DNA from: a bacterium HR40
GTDB lineage: Bacteria > Pseudomonadota > Alphaproteobacteria > Geminicoccales > Geminicoccaceae
Length of the DNA: 64,000 nucleotides
Assembly (NCBI GenBank): GCA_002898275.1
Contig: BEIQ01000005.1
Span: forward strand, 1 to 64,000
Direction: 5' to 3'
The translations under genes were made by a program, and so were the position numbers. Below the pieces are notes generated by a model. It was given only the letters and a program-made list of their open reading frames with translations, made no database searches and was not told where the DNA came from. Every line of letters begins with the position of its first letter. Within the stretch, counting starts at the first letter, position 1. Of this stretch, positions 55,214 through 63,987 are shown piece by piece.

Positions 55214-56434
55214 ATGCGAACCGGCGGCGCGCAGCGGCACGGGCTCGGCGCCTTCGCTGTCGTCGCCGCGAACCCTGCGACCGCGACCATGCCGACCGGA
55301 ACGACCGGCGCAGACCCCCCTCGCAGGCAGCGCGAGCTGCGCCTGCTGCTCGCCGGGGATGTCATGTGCGGTCGCGGCATCGACCAGATCCTTCCCTTCC
55401 CCTCTTCTCCGCAGCTCTTCGAGCCCTTCGTGCGCGATGCCCGCGACTATGTGCGGCTCGCCGAACAGGTCCACGGTCGGCTCCCGAAACCCGTCGACTT
55501 CACCTGGCCCTGGGGCGATGCCCTCGCCCTCTTCCGCGATCCCGCGGTAGCGCTGCGGATCGTCAACCTCGAGACGGCGATCACCACCCACGACGAGCCC
55601 TGGCCGAAGGGGATCAACTATCGTATGCATCCCCGCAATCTGCCGCTGCTCACGGAGGCCCGCATCGACTGTGCGGGACTCGCCAACAACCATGTGCTGG
55701 ACTGGGGGCGGAAGGGGCTCCTCGAGACTCTCGAAGTCCTCGAACAAGCGGGCATCCGGACAGCCGGGGCCGGGCGCGATGCGGCAATGGCTGCCGCCCC
55801 CGCCATCTTTCCGCTGGCCGAAGGGGGTCGGGTGCTGGTCTTCGCCATGGGCCATGTCTCCGCTGGCATCCCGGCGGACTGGGCGGCCGGTCCGGGCCGG
55901 CCCGGGGTCCATCTCCTCCCCGATCTGTCCGACCGCACCCTTGCGACCCTCTCCCACCACCTCGCCTCGCACCTGCAGCCCGGCGATCTCGCGATCGCCT
56001 CCCTCCACTGGGGCAGCAACTGGGGCTTCGCCATTCCCCCCGACCACCGGCGCTTCGCTCACGGTCTCGTCGCCCTCGGCTTCCACCTGGTGCACGGCCA
56101 CTCCTCGCACCATGCGCGGGCCATCGAGTGCCATCGCGGCGTGCCGATCCTCTGGGGCTGCGGCGATTTCCTCAACGATTACGAGGGGATCGAGGGCCAC
56201 GAGGGATTCCGCGGCGACCTCGCCCTCGCCTGGCTGCCGGTCTTCCGCGGCCCGCCCTGGCGGATAGAGCGCGGCGAGGTGGCGGTCTTCCGGATCCGTC
56301 GCATGCGGCTCGAGACAGCACCTCCCGCCGACTGCAGGGAGATCGCGCGGATACTCGACCGCGAGAGCCGACCCTTGGGGGTGCGGGTCGAGACGGCCGG
56401 GGGTCACCACCTCGAGCTCCACTTCGCCGGCTGA
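55214..56434 (+). CDS. CapA-like metallophosphatase-fold protein
   Basis: 406 residues from ATG 55214; ATG at 55289 is equally possible, as homology begins only at LRLLLAGDVMCGRGIDQILP. The fold is the CapA/PGA_cap metallophosphatase type: the GDVM metal site, IVNLETAIT, GLANNHVLDWGRKGLLET, IASLHWGSNWGFAIPPDHRR and VHGHSSHHARAIE. Related proteins take part in poly-gamma-glutamate capsule formation, but many have other roles. No signal peptide is evident, no capB or capC is near, so a capsule role is uncertain. Confidence 0.85.
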   Translation: MRTGGAQRHGLGAFAVVAANPATATMPTGTTGADPPRRQRELRLLLAGDVMCGRGIDQILPFPSSPQLFEPFVRDARDYVRLAEQVHGRLPKPVDFTWPWGDALALFRDPAVALRIVNLETAITTHDEPWPKGINYRMHPRNLPLLTEARIDCAGLANNHVLDWGRKGLLETLEVLEQAGIRTAGAGRDAAMAAAPAIFPLAEGGRVLVFAMGHVSAGIPADWAAGPGRPGVHLLPDLSDRTLATLSHHLASHLQPGDLAIASLHWGSNWGFAIPPDHRRFAHGLVALGFHLVHGHSSHHARAIECHRGVPILWGCGDFLNDYEGIEGHEGFRGDLALAWLPVFRGPPWRIERGEVAVFRIRRMRLETAPPADCREIARILDRESRPLGVRVETAGGHHLELHFAG

Positions 56435-56485
56435 GCGCCGTCAGGCGGTGGGAAGACGATGGCACGGGGGGCGCCTCCCCCACCC

Positions 56486-58114
56486 TCAGGCAGCGAGCCG
56501 AGTGCGATCGCGGGCGAGTCGTTCGGCGAGCCGCAGAGCGAGGGCGAGGATGGTCAGGGTGGGATTGGCGTGACCGGCGGTGGGGAAGACCGCGCTCGAA
56601 GCGATCCACAGATTGGCCACCCCGTGCAGCCGGCAATCCGTGTCCACCACCCCGCGCCGGGGATCGGGATGCATGCGGGTGGTACCCATATGGTGGGAGG
56701 CATCGGTGTAGCGCGGTGTGCCGGTGCCCGGCTCGAGTCGACCAAGGCCGCTGCGCGCCAGGGCGAGGGCGAGTTCCTGCTGCAGGCGCAACAGGCTCGC
56801 CTCCACCGCCTCGGGGATGCGCCAGTCGAGGACGAGCCGCGGTACGCCGAGAGGATCCCGTTTCTCGCCGAGCCGGACGCGGCTTTCCGGAATGGGTGGC
56901 TGTTCGCAGAAGTAGACGACGATATAGCGCTGCTCCGGCCGTCGCCGGCGCCACTGCCGCTTGACCGACCACCATGCCCGCCACAGGCCGTGCGGGAGGA
57001 TCTCTTTGGGCGCGAGCAGATAGCGCAGACCCTCGACGGGAGCCGCTCGGCGGACCCGGGCGAGATCGAAGCGGCTTCCGGCATGACCACGGCGGAGTAC
57101 GACCTTGCCCAGTTCGACCATTTCGTGCCAGTGCGCCTCGGCGTAACCCGATCCTTCCTCCTCGAACGTGGCGTAGTGGTGCAGGAGCCCGGCTTGCTGC
57201 TGCAACTCCGGCGATAGCGCCAGGCCGAGCTGCACTTTGCCGTCGGCCACCGGCAAGGTGCGCATGAGGGTGAGATCGGCATCGCCGCGCAGCACCACCC
57301 GGCCATAGGTCGCGCGCGGATGGTCCATGAAGAAGCGGCCCACGAGGTCCCGCCGCTCGCCGAGCAACCGCGGGTCCAGCCGGTCCGACCACAACAGCAG
57401 GCGGGGGATCTCGAGCCCGCCCATGGCGAGCACCACCATGGCGGCGGCGACGGCGAACCGCCGTCCGTCGAGAGTGGCGAAATGCACGGCTGCGATCCGC
57501 CGGCCGCTGGCATCGAGCTCGAGCCGCACCGCATTGGCCCCGAGCAGGACCCGGATCCGGGAGGAGCGCGCGAGCTCGCGGCGATGCTCGCGGCCGAAGC
57601 GCTTGGGTCGCCGCGCCCATAGCGAGATGGCCGGGGCAAAGGGACCCGCGGCGAGCAATTGCGCCTCTGCCGCCCCGAGATGGGCTGTCCAGGTGGAGAG
57701 GGCGAAGGCGCTCGCCCCCCCAGGCAGCCCGAGGATGGCGGCCGCCGCCTCGAGGTGACGGGCGATCTCGGCTTCTGGGACGGGCCAACCCTCCACCCCA
57801 AGCCACGGCCGTGGCGCGAGATCGAGAGGTGTCAGGCGCATCGCCCGACCCGCCCAGAGATTGCAGCTGCCGCCGAATTCGCGCAGGCGATTGCTGTGGT
57901 TGGGCCGCTGCGGATAGCCCACACAGTCGAGCTCGTAGAGGGCCTGGGTGGCGGCATCCGGCTGCAGCCTGCCGGCCTCGGCGAGCAGCACCGTCAGACC
58001 GTGGGCGGCCAGCTGGCGGGCAAGAGTGATGCCCGCCGCTCCGGCACCCACCACCAACACCTCGGTCTCGAGACGGGTGCCGGATTCGATGTCGCGCGCG
58101 TCGGCCAGGCTCAT
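56486..58114 (-). CDS. GMC-family FAD-dependent oxidoreductase
   Basis: 542 residues. The FAD-binding GAGAAGITLARQLAAHG, the PNHSNRLREFGGSCNLWAGR block and C-terminal HHMGTTRMHPDPRRGVVDTD with ANLWIASSAVFPTAGHANPT are GMC hallmarks, with the catalytic His in the last segment. It would oxidise an alcohol, polyol or sugar. ATG at 58114 is favoured; TTG at 58150 is in frame but has no ribosome site. It follows the GT2 gene with only 37 bases between. Confidence 0.9.
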   Translation of the reverse strand: MSLADARDIESGTRLETEVLVVGAGAAGITLARQLAAHGLTVLLAEAGRLQPDAATQALYELDCVGYPQRPNHSNRLREFGGSCNLWAGRAMRLTPLDLAPRPWLGVEGWPVPEAEIARHLEAAAAILGLPGGASAFALSTWTAHLGAAEAQLLAAGPFAPAISLWARRPKRFGREHRRELARSSRIRVLLGANAVRLELDASGRRIAAVHFATLDGRRFAVAAAMVVLAMGGLEIPRLLLWSDRLDPRLLGERRDLVGRFFMDHPRATYGRVVLRGDADLTLMRTLPVADGKVQLGLALSPELQQQAGLLHHYATFEEEGSGYAEAHWHEMVELGKVVLRRGHAGSRFDLARVRRAAPVEGLRYLLAPKEILPHGLWRAWWSVKRQWRRRRPEQRYIVVYFCEQPPIPESRVRLGEKRDPLGVPRLVLDWRIPEAVEASLLRLQQELALALARSGLGRLEPGTGTPRYTDASHHMGTTRMHPDPRRGVVDTDCRLHGVANLWIASSAVFPTAGHANPTLTILALALRLAERLARDRTRLAA

Positions 58115-58151
58115 CCCCGATTCCGCCGGATCCTGGGCGGCATCTCGCAAC

Positions 58152-59192
58152 TCACTCGACGATGCGCTCGATGCGATAGCGCCTGAGGCTGCGGGCGTGG
58201 GCGAAGGCGACGATTTCGCCGATGAGCCCGACGGCGACGATCTGGATGCCGAGGACGAGGGTGAGGGTGGCGAGGATCAGCGCCGGACGGTTGGCCAGGG
58301 GCGTGCCGAAGGCGAGCCGCTCCAACACCAGCCAGGCGGTGCCCAGACCGCCCGCCGCCACCAGGCCGAGGCCGATGCCGCCGAAGAAGCGGAACGGTTT
58401 CTGGACAAAGCGGAAGAGGAAAAAGACGGTCAAAAGGTCGAGCAGCATCCCGGGATCGGCACCGCGGCTGGGAGCGTGGACCAGCCGGCCGCGCACCGGA
58501 ACCTCGACCACCCGAAAGCCGGCGCTCTGGGCAAGCAGCGGCAAAAACCGGTCCTGGTTGCCATAGAGCACGAGCTCGTCGGCGACCGCCCGGCGCATGA
58601 GTCGCACCCGGCAGCGCAGATCGGTGAAGGGATTGCCGAGCAGCAGGCGAGCCAGCCACTCGAGCTTGCGGATGCGTCCGGAAGCGGGCTTGTCCTCGAG
58701 CTGCCGCGCCGCCACCACGAGATCGGCGCGGGCCAGAGCGGCGACCAGTTTCGGCAGCTCCTCCGTTTCCACCTCGCCCTCGGGCGGCAGGGTCAACACG
58801 ACATCCCCCTTGGCTTCGCGGAACGCCACCGACAGCGCCGCCGCTCGCCCGAAGGCGCGGGGGAACTGGAGGATGGCGACGGGTTCGCCGGCAGCAGCGA
58901 GCCGCTCGAGCCTCTCGCGCGCGGCCTCGAGGGCTCCGTCCAGGACATAGAGATATTCGATCTCGCGGGCGAGCGGTCGCACGGCCTCGCGGATCGCGGC
59001 ATGGGCGAGCGCGAGGTCGAGGTCGTCGCTCTCGACGGGCACGATCACCGTGAGCTGCCCGTCCAGACGCTGGACCGGGGCTTCGGGGGTGAGATCGCGG
59101 CCGCCCGCGACCCGCAGATGCGGGGGAGAAGCAGCCGGACGCGGAATCTGACTCATGGCAGGGCGGATCCCCCTCGGGATCGCGATATCCAT
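58152..59192 (-). CDS. GT2-family glycosyltransferase with C-terminal membrane helices
   Basis: 346 residues. QLTVIVPVESDDLDLALAHA and YLYVLDGALEAARERLERLA resemble the polyprenol-phosphate sugar transferase start, but the DxD region is altered (LTLPPEGEVETEELPKL, lacking the usual DADLQD). Two helices near the C-terminus follow (IGLGLVAAGGLGTAWLVLER and ILATLTLVLGIQIVAVGLIG). ATG at 59192, or 59156 as alternative. The loss of the acidic motif suggests altered donor binding or a partner role with the next GT2. Confidence 0.8.
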   Translation of the reverse strand: MDIAIPRGIRPAMSQIPRPAASPPHLRVAGGRDLTPEAPVQRLDGQLTVIVPVESDDLDLALAHAAIREAVRPLAREIEYLYVLDGALEAARERLERLAAAGEPVAILQFPRAFGRAAALSVAFREAKGDVVLTLPPEGEVETEELPKLVAALARADLVVAARQLEDKPASGRIRKLEWLARLLLGNPFTDLRCRVRLMRRAVADELVLYGNQDRFLPLLAQSAGFRVVEVPVRGRLVHAPSRGADPGMLLDLLTVFFLFRFVQKPFRFFGGIGLGLVAAGGLGTAWLVLERLAFGTPLANRPALILATLTLVLGIQIVAVGLIGEIVAFAHARSLRRYRIERIVE

Positions 59193-59269
59193 TTCCACAA
59201 AACCCTTTCCGGAGGCGGAAGACAAGCCACGGCGGGCATCGGGATGGCCATCTCGGCGTCCTCGCAGCT

Positions 59270-60250
59270 TCAGGTATGCGGCCGCTGGCCGACCGGCTCC
59301 GGCCGCCTGAGGGCGAGGCGCGGGAAGAGCACGAGCTGTTCGCGGCTGCCCGCCCAGACGAGTTCGGCGAGCAGCGCGAGGACGAGGGTGAAGATGGCGA
59401 GCGCCCCCCACAGCACCGCCACCCCGCTCCAGACGATGCTCGGCCCGAAGCCGTAGTCGGCGGGGGCGGCGAAGGCGACGAGGAGGGCCAAAAGGGCCAT
59501 CAGGCCAGCGACGGCACTCGCCCCACCGAGCCACGCCCGCGGGCGGCGGGCGAAGCCTATGAGAGTGCGGATCGTGAGCAGATCCACGAACACCTTGTAG
59601 ATGCGCGAGAAGCCGTATTTCGAGCGACCGAAGCGACGGGGATGGTGACGGACCTCGAGTTCGGCGATCCGCGGCGCGGCGAGCGAAGCCATGGCGGGGA
59701 TGAAGCGGTGCATCTCGGAGTAGAGCGGGATGCTGCGGATGAGATCGGCCCGATAAGCCTTCAGGGAACAGCCATTGTCGTGGATCGGCACGCCCGTGAC
59801 CTTGCCGATGAGCCAGTTGGCGATCCGCGACGGCAGCACGCGCGACCAATGGTCCTTGCGATCCTTCCGCCAACCGACCACGAGATCGAAGCCGTCGTCG
59901 ATCTTGGCGAGAAAGCGCGGGATGTCCTCGGGGTCGTTTTGCAGATCGCCATCCATGGTGACGATCACGCGCCCACGCGCCTGCTCGATCCCCGCCACCA
60001 TGGCCGCCGTCTGGCCATAGTTGCGGCGAAACCGCACGATCCGCAGCGGCAGTTCGGGCTGTCGCGGCAGGGCGCAGGCGCGAGCGAAGGTCGCATCCTG
60101 GCTGCCGTCGTCGACGAGGACGAGCTCCACCCGGCGGTCGAGACGGCGCGCGACGGCGAGGATCGCGGCAAAGAGCGGCTCGACATTGTCCTCCTCATTG
60201 TAGAGGGGAACGACGATCGACAGATCCGGCTCCATCCGCACCTCGGCCAT
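59270..60250 (-). CDS. Polyprenol-phosphate glycosyltransferase (GT2, DPM/GtrB type)
   Basis: 326 residues. LSIVVPLYNEEDNVEPLFAA, VELVLVDDGSQDAT, RNYGQTAAMVAGIEQARG, VTMDGDLQNDPEDIPRFL with the DxD, and the DNGCSLKAYRADL segment are complete. Two hydrophobic helices close the protein. It would transfer a sugar to undecaprenyl phosphate, to be flipped and used in the periplasm. First gene of a three-gene minus-strand set with the altered GT2 and GMC oxidoreductase. Confidence 0.93.
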   Translation of the reverse strand: MAEVRMEPDLSIVVPLYNEEDNVEPLFAAILAVARRLDRRVELVLVDDGSQDATFARACALPRQPELPLRIVRFRRNYGQTAAMVAGIEQARGRVIVTMDGDLQNDPEDIPRFLAKIDDGFDLVVGWRKDRKDHWSRVLPSRIANWLIGKVTGVPIHDNGCSLKAYRADLIRSIPLYSEMHRFIPAMASLAAPRIAELEVRHHPRRFGRSKYGFSRIYKVFVDLLTIRTLIGFARRPRAWLGGASAVAGLMALLALLVAFAAPADYGFGPSIVWSGVAVLWGALAIFTLVLALLAELVWAGSREQLVLFPRLALRRPEPVGQRPHT

Positions 60251-60339
60251 GCAACGGTTCGATGGCAGGGACCTGGCTCCTGGCTAGCACGCCGCTGCGC
60301 GGAGGAGGAGAGCGCGGCGCCGGCGCTCATATCGGGGTA

Positions 60340-60810
60340 TCAGCTGCCGGCAGCGCGGCGCATGCGCTCGCCATCCCCGAGATGGCTGGCGATCCAGGCT
60401 TCCAGAGCGGCGCGCGAGAGCAGTCCGGAGTGGCGAGCCACTTCCTGGCCACGATGGTAGAGCAATAACGTCGGCACGGCAGTGACGCGAAGGCTCTCGG
60501 CGAGATCGGGGGCGCGGTCGATGTCGAGCTTGGCTACCCGGATCTCGGGCTCGCGGCGGCGGGCGAGCTCCTCGATCACCGGCGCGAGCGCCCGACAGGG
60601 CGGACACCAGGGTGCCCAGAGGTCGACCAACACCGGCACGTCGTGGCCCTCGAGGAAACTGCGGAAATGCCGGGCGTCGAGGTCGACCGGCCTGCCCTCG
60701 AACAGCCGACCGCGGCATTTGCCGCAGCGGGCCGCGCGAAAATCGCGCCCTTCCGGCAGACGGTTGATGGTGTGGCAGTGGGGGCAGACGACATGACGGA
60801 GGGCGGTCAC
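60340..60810 (-). CDS. trxC: Thioredoxin 2 (zinc-ribbon thioredoxin)
   Basis: 156 residues: an N-terminal zinc ribbon with CPHC (9-12) and CGKC (29-32), then a thioredoxin domain with active site WAPWCPPC (Cys69, Cys72) and the cis-Pro segment TAVPTLLLY. The usual TrxC active site is WCGPC; here it is WCPPC, which should shift redox potential. GTG at 60810 has GGAG 7 bases upstream. Oxidative-stress thiol reductant in the cytoplasm. Confidence 0.93.
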   Translation of the reverse strand: MTALRHVVCPHCHTINRLPEGRDFRAARCGKCRGRLFEGRPVDLDARHFRSFLEGHDVPVLVDLWAPWCPPCRALAPVIEELARRREPEIRVAKLDIDRAPDLAESLRVTAVPTLLLYHRGQEVARHSGLLSRAALEAWIASHLGDGERMRRAAGS

Positions 60811-60925
60811 GGCGGCTCTCCGCGCGGGATTCTCGCTTCCATGTGCGCATCCTGCGGCTCCCCTGCAATGGTCGCGGCGGGAGGATGTCGCAGCCTCGCC
60901 TCGCCCTGACGGGTTCGGCCGCCAC

Positions 60926-62215
60926 CTAGCGACGGGTGCGCAGCGCGCGGATCCGATCGCGCAGCATGAACGCCCAGTAATAGAGCTGGGCGGCGAGACG
61001 ACCGAGGCAGCCTGGCAGCATCGGCAGGCCGAAGGGATCGAAAAGACGGAAGCGGTCGTCGCCGTCGAGGAGCGCGGCGGCGATAAGCTCGCCGGCCATG
61101 GCGGTGGTATTCAGCCCCTGACCGCCGAAGGCGACCGCCACCCAGAGTCCGGGCTCGAGCGGCCGGATCACCGGCATGCGATGGCGGGCGAATCCCATGC
61201 GCCCCGACCAGACGAAGTCGAAGCGCACGTCGGCGAGTTCCGGGAACACCCGCGCGAGGTCGGCCCGCAGCGCTCGCTCGGGATGCGACAGACCTTCGAA
61301 CAGGACGACCCCGCCTCCCCACAACAGGCGACCGCCGGGCAGCGGACGCCAGTAACCGGTGGCCATGCGATCGTCGAAGACGGCGAAGGGGGCGCGGACG
61401 AGATCCGCGAGGCGACGACCGAGGGGCTCGGTGACGGCGATGCGGCTGGCGACGGGGACGAGGGCGCGAGCGAGTCGGCGGTCGGGCGGGCGGCCGACGG
61501 CGCTCGTGCACAGGATAACATGATCCGCGTACACGGTTGCACGCGGACAGTCGAGACGGTAACGCCCCCCCTCCCGTCGAAGCCGCAGGACCGGCGTCGC
61601 CTCGTACAAGCGCACTCCGGCCACCGCCGCAGCCGCCGCCAGACCGCGGCAGAGGGCCAGGGGATCGAGATGGAAGCCGTCGGGGTCGAAGGCTGCCGCG
61701 CGATAGCGGTGGGTGCGCCAGACCGCCTGCACGCGCTCCCGCGGCCACACCTCGAGCCGCGTGCCGTAGCGGGCATTGCTGTCGCCGACCGTGCGGGCGA
61801 GCTCGTCGGCCTCGACGAACCAGGAGACTTCCGCCACCCCTTCCACGAGATCGCAGGCAATGCCGTAGGCCTCGATCCGCCGGCGCAACCGTCCGAGGCC
61901 CTCGGCGCTCAGGGCGAACAGCGCCCGTGCCCGCTCCCGTCCCCAGCGCCGTTCGATCTCGGCGAGGGGCCGGGTGAAACCGGCCGAGGCCATGCCACCG
62001 TTGCGGCCCGAAGCGCCAACGGCGATCCGCTCGGCCTCGCACAGCACCACCTCCCGGCCGACGCCGCGCTCGGCCAAAGAGAGAGCCGTGGAGAGCCCCG
62101 CGAGCCCACCTCCGACCACCGCAAAAGCCGCCTCGAGCCGGCCCTCGGCGGCGGGCCAGGGCTGGCGCGCGCGGCTACGGGCTTCGTACCAAGTGGGACA
62201 GGTGGAGGGTGGCAC
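60926..62215 (-). CDS. FAD-dependent oxidoreductase of the DAO/PuuB family
   Basis: 429 residues. The FAD motif AFAVVGGGLAGLSTALSLAE, EAERIAVGASGRNGGMASAG, and the C-terminal VAVAFGGQGLNTTAMAGELI are typical for gamma-glutamylputrescine oxidase-like enzymes. Substrates are amines or amino acids. GTG at 62215 is the best start since WYEARSRARQPWP, the standard N-terminal segment, follows. It lies 17 bases after the DUF3553 gene and is probably co-transcribed. Confidence 0.9.
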   Translation of the reverse strand: MPPSTCPTWYEARSRARQPWPAAEGRLEAAFAVVGGGLAGLSTALSLAERGVGREVVLCEAERIAVGASGRNGGMASAGFTRPLAEIERRWGRERARALFALSAEGLGRLRRRIEAYGIACDLVEGVAEVSWFVEADELARTVGDSNARYGTRLEVWPRERVQAVWRTHRYRAAAFDPDGFHLDPLALCRGLAAAAAVAGVRLYEATPVLRLRREGGRYRLDCPRATVYADHVILCTSAVGRPPDRRLARALVPVASRIAVTEPLGRRLADLVRAPFAVFDDRMATGYWRPLPGGRLLWGGGVVLFEGLSHPERALRADLARVFPELADVRFDFVWSGRMGFARHRMPVIRPLEPGLWVAVAFGGQGLNTTAMAGELIAAALLDGDDRFRLFDPFGLPMLPGCLGRLAAQLYYWAFMLRDRIRALRTRR

Positions 62216-62232
62216 GGCAGCGCCGGCGCTCC

Positions 62233-62433
62233 TCAGCGCGGCGGCCGCGCCGGCTCCACGAGTTCGAGCCGGGCGTGGCGCAGATCGACGGTGACCTTGC
62301 CCCGCTCCTCGAAATTGACCGTGACTCGACTGCCGTCGACCGACTGGACCTGGCCTTTCCCCCACTCCGGGGCGGCGGGAAGCCGTACAAAGGCACCCGG
62401 AACGAGCGTGGCATCGGCGAACGGTTCCTGCAT
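62233..62433 (-). CDS. DUF3553 small protein
   Basis: 66 residues, with LVPGAFVRLPAAPEWGKGQV and SRVTVNFEERGKVTVDLRH, which is the DUF3553 pattern: a small SH3-like beta barrel as found fused to some UvrD/CarD-type proteins. Role unknown. ATG at 62433 has GGAGG 7 bases upstream. It is divergent from the replication genes, with 126 bases between starts. Confidence 0.82.
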   Translation of the reverse strand: MQEPFADATLVPGAFVRLPAAPEWGKGQVQSVDGSRVTVNFEERGKVTVDLRHARLELVEPARPPR

Positions 62434-62559
62434 CCCAGGCCTCCTCCGCTGGCGCGCGCGAAGATGCCATGGCGACGCGGCGTCGGCGAGGGGCGGCACG
62501 GCTTTACAGGGTTTACGGAGGTCCGTATTCTACCTGGGGTCGGAGAATGGCTTTGCGTC

Positions 62560-62790
62560 TTGGATAGGGGCGATCGCAAGCTCACGGTGACCCTGCCGGC
62601 TGCCGTGCTGCGGCAGCTGCGCGCTCGCACCGTGGCCCGCGAGACGACGATCCGCGCCCTTCTGCTCGAGGCCCTGGCCGCCGCCGGCTATGCGGTGCCG
62701 GCCGCGGAGATCCGCGATCGCCGCCGGCCGCCGACGGATTCGGTACATCGTTCACGGCGTCGCACCCGCGCGGGGACGGAGGGAGCATGA
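62560..62790 (+). CDS. Small putative ribbon-helix-helix protein upstream of repA
   Basis: 76 residues. KLTVTLPAAVLRQLRARTVA and TTIRALLLEALAAAGY fit a ribbon-helix-helix fold (beta strand then two helices), as in small plasmid copy or partition regulators. The start is unsure; TTG at 62560 is the first in frame, ribosome site weak. Its stop overlaps the repA start as ATGA, so the two are coupled. An iteron lies within its 3' coding end. It probably regulates repA. Confidence 0.62.
   Translation: MDRGDRKLTVTLPAAVLRQLRARTVARETTIRALLLEALAAAGYAVPAAEIRDRRRPPTDSVHRSRRRTRAGTEGA
62739..62755 (+). repeat. Iteron copy 1 (upstream of repA)
   Basis: TTCGGTACATCGTTCAC, identical to the copies downstream of repA. 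It lies 31 bases before the repA ATG inside the 3' end of the small upstream gene, an ideal place for RepA to repress its own synthesis. Confidence 0.88.
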
Positions 62791-63680
62791 CCGACAAACA
62801 AGTCGATCTCTTCCTCGACAGCCTCATCAACGCGCCCTTCAAGGATGATCGGGCGCTCATGGAATTCCCGTTCTTCTCGCTGCAGAAGGCACCGCGCATG
62901 AAGCCGCTCGTCTACGACGACGGCAAGGTGAAGATCGAGGTGCGTCCGGGGGAGCGCGGGATCGCGACCATCTGGGACAAGGACGTGCTGATCTACATCG
63001 CTTCGATCATCAACGATCGCATCGAGCGCGGTTTGCCGGTGGACAAGACGGTGCGCTTCAGCGCCCACAATTTCCTCAAGGTCACCGGTCGCGGCACCGG
63101 CAAACGGGCCTACGAATTGTTCCTCGATGCCATGTTCCGGTTGCGGTCGACCACCATCGTGACCACCATCGAGGCGGGGGAGATCAAAGAGCGGCGCGGA
63201 TTCGGCTGGATCGAGACGTTCCGGGTGATCGAGCGCAGCACGAAGAACGGCAAAAAGATCATGGGAGCCTGCGAGATCACCCTCAACGACTGGATGTTCC
63301 GGGCGATCGTCAAGGACCGGCGGGTACTCACCATCAACCAGGGCTATTTCGCCCTCTCGATGGGTCTCAAGCGTCGCCTCTACGAGCTCGCCCGCAAGCA
63401 CTGCGGCCACCAGGAGAAATGGGTGATCACCCTGCCCAAGCTCATCGAGAAGTGCGGCTCGGTGCTGGAGCCCCGCTTCTTCAAGCCGCAGCTGCGCAGG
63501 GTGGTGGAGGACGACGATCTCCCCGACTACCACATCGCCATGAGCTTCGACCCGCAGGACCGCGAGGAGATCGAGGAGAGCGGCTTCGACTCGCGCCGCT
63601 GGGCGACCAACGAGCGCATCCTCGTGAGTTTCTGGCCGCGCGGCCAACGGCCACCGGAGATCCTCGCCCCACTCGGCTGA
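62787..63680 (+). CDS. repA: Replication initiator protein RepA (RPA family)
   Basis: 297 residues of the replication initiator protein A family found on alphaproteobacterial plasmids. DLFLDSLINAPFKDDRALME, FFSLQKAPRMKPLVYDDGKV, ATIWDKDVLIYIASIINDRI and RFSAHNFLKVTGRGTGKRAY are characteristic, with a C-terminal winged-helix-like region (FALSMGLKRRLYELARKHCG). It should bind the iterons around it and open the origin. ATG at 62787 has GGAGGGAGC directly upstream. Confidence 0.94.
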   Translation: MTDKQVDLFLDSLINAPFKDDRALMEFPFFSLQKAPRMKPLVYDDGKVKIEVRPGERGIATIWDKDVLIYIASIINDRIERGLPVDKTVRFSAHNFLKVTGRGTGKRAYELFLDAMFRLRSTTIVTTIEAGEIKERRGFGWIETFRVIERSTKNGKKIMGACEITLNDWMFRAIVKDRRVLTINQGYFALSMGLKRRLYELARKHCGHQEKWVITLPKLIEKCGSVLEPRFFKPQLRRVVEDDDLPDYHIAMSFDPQDREEIEESGFDSRRWATNERILVSFWPRGQRPPEILAPLG

Positions 63681-63687
63681 CCCGCCG

Positions 63688-63704
63688 TTCGGTACATCGT
63701 TCAC
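63688..63704 (+). repeat. Iteron copy 2
   Basis: TTCGGTACATCGTTCAC, complete, 8 bases after the repA stop. Confidence 0.92.
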
Positions 63705-63754
63705 ACCCCCAGACCCCCGCTCCTCGCCCCAGCAGGACCTCCCGCTGCCTCGCA

Positions 63755-63771
63755 TTCGGTACATCGTTCAC
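63755..63771 (+). repeat. Iteron copy 3
   Basis: TTCGGTACATCGTTCAC, complete. Confidence 0.92.
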
Positions 63772-63796
63772 GAGCGGCAGTCCCGAGACCGCGGGG

Positions 63797-63813
63797 TTCG
63801 GTACATCGTTCAC
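63797..63813 (+). repeat. Iteron copy 4
   Basis: TTCGGTACATCGTTCAC, complete. Confidence 0.92.
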
Positions 63814-63845
63814 GCGGCGGTCGCGGCGGCGGTTGCCGTTGCTCA

Positions 63846-63862
63846 TTCGGTACATCGTTCAC
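63846..63862 (+). repeat. Iteron copy 5
   Basis: TTCGGTACATCGTTCAC, complete. Confidence 0.92.
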
Positions 63863-63939
63863 AGGTCCCGCCCGCTGTCGGACGCCACCCCTCCCCTACC
63901 CTCTGCCGACCGCTACGGCTGTCGGGCGGCGATGCCGGC

Positions 63940-63956
63940 TTCGGTACATCGTTCAC
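63940..63956 (+). repeat. Iteron copy 6
   Basis: Complete copy, preceded by GATGCCGGC, which is shared with copy 7, so these two form a longer repeat of about 26 bases. Confidence 0.92.
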
Positions 63957-63987
63957 GATCGCGGCGGCTGGCGGGAGGGATGCCGGC

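Noticed and set aside
53965-56964. Plus-strand frame of 999 codons across ADH copy 2 and the CapA-like gene
   Set aside because: Shadow frame, Arg/Pro-rich, covering two real genes in other frames.
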